Below are positions 5,046 to 5,429 of a DNA stretch of 5,429 bases, piece after piece. A model generated the notes under the pieces. It was not told the DNA's origin and searched no databases. It was given only the letters and a program-made list of their open reading frames with translations. This DNA comes from SURF-24 sp964537965 (GTDB taxonomy: Bacteria > Bacteroidota > Ignavibacteria > Ignavibacteriales > SURF-24), in contig CAZIDB010000285.1 in the NCBI GenBank assembly GCA_964537965.1, positions 1-5,429 on the forward strand, written 5' to 3'. Position 1 is the first letter of the stretch, and each line of letters begins with the position of its first letter. Position numbers and translations under genes: made by a program.

Positions 5046-5429
5046 TTACTCGCCCAGCAATTCAGTAAGTGTTTTTGTCAGATCATTCCCGCGCAAAACT
5101 TTTTCATTCTTAACGACAATACCATCTTTATCAACCAGGTATAATGTTGGCCAGTGTGATATTTTATATAAATCGTGAACCTTTGTTGTTTTATCATCCA
5201 GTAAATGTATCCACGACATTTTTTTAGATTTGGCAAATTCACTTATCTCTTTTTCTGATTTATTGTTCATCAATCCATCGCTGCTTATACTTATAATTTC
5301 AAAGCCTTTATCCTTAAACTTTGCATAAGCTTTAACAAGGTTTGGAATTTCTGCAACACAAGGCCCGCACCATGTTCCCCAGAAATCAAGCAGAACAAAT
5401 TTATTTTTAAGATCGCTTAATTTCATTTT
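5046..5429 (-). CDS. TlpA/ResA-like thioredoxin-fold protein, 5' partial
   Basis: The frame is open to the right edge, giving the last 127 residues. Counting from the Met at 5424-5426, KLSDLKNKFVLLDFWGTWCGPC places the redox motif WCGPC at residues 19-23 and the structurally required cis-proline at Pro93 (SHWPTLYLVD). EIPNL after the second cysteine and the GFEIISISSD strand are typical of TlpA/ResA/AhpC-TSA-type proteins. These reduce disulfides in the periplasm, for example during cytochrome c maturation. The Met at 5426 is almost certainly internal: in this family the DLKGK segment follows roughly 20 or more residues of thioredoxin fold plus a signal peptide or membrane anchor. So localisation and any N-terminal DUF4369-type domain, common in Bacteroidota, cannot be judged. 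The gene converges on the GlcD-like gene and no partner gene is visible. Confidence 0.92.
   Translation of the reverse strand, partial: KMKLSDLKNKFVLLDFWGTWCGPCVAEIPNLVKAYAKFKDKGFEIISISSDGLMNNKSEKEISEFAKSKKMSWIHLLDDKTTKVHDLYKISHWPTLYLVDKDGIVVKNEKVLRGNDLTKTLTELLGE

Noticed and set aside
5424..5426. Met at the right edge as the true start of the TlpA-like protein
   Set aside because: The frame stays open to the window end, and the family has more fold and a signal or anchor before the DLKNK segment.

Overview
The window is AT-rich bacterial chromosome carrying six recognisable protein families and one unrecognised small membrane protein. The source is probably a member of the Bacteroidota/Ignavibacteria (FCB) side of the tree. 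This rests on inference only: AT-rich codon use, a promoter candidate of the TAnnTTTG type upstream of the Trm112-like gene, and the gene content. Against a typical Bacteroidia or Flavobacteriia genome, several genes have clear Shine-Dalgarno sequences (GGAG, GAGG), which those groups usually lack. No tRNA, rRNA, CRISPR array, insertion sequence or phage gene was seen.

Layout, left to right. Positions 1-297 (+) hold the C-terminal part of a PEBP/YbhB-family protein cut by the window edge. It converges on an unrecognised 73-residue protein with one N-terminal membrane helix (355-576, -). Next on the minus strand is a lipoprotein with an NlpC/P60-like cysteine peptidase core (682-1578). Upstream of it, separated by a strong intrinsic terminator, lies a two-gene unit: short-form NfeD (2620-3066, -) followed by a QmcA-like stomatin/paraslipin (1630-2562, -).

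A divergent intergenic region (3067-3211) separates nfeD from a rightward pair: a small Trm112/UPF0434-like protein (3212-3427) and a GlcD-family FAD-linked oxidoreductase (3506-4990). The latter converges, across a 55-bp gap with a 10-bp hairpin, on a TlpA/ResA-like thioredoxin-fold protein (5046-5429, -) whose N-terminus lies outside the window.

The genes do not form one pathway. NfeD and the stomatin-like protein very likely act together in the inner membrane as a microdomain scaffold. The lipoprotein and the TlpA-like protein are envelope functions: murein cleavage and thiol redox chemistry. The GlcD-like enzyme is probably a membrane-associated 2-hydroxyacid dehydrogenase. I see no convincing undescribed system. 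The oddest points are the lost zinc ligands in the Trm112-like protein, the enlarged NlpC/P60 core of the lipoprotein, the altered metal-site motif of the GlcD-like enzyme, and the terminator set almost against the lipoprotein start codon.
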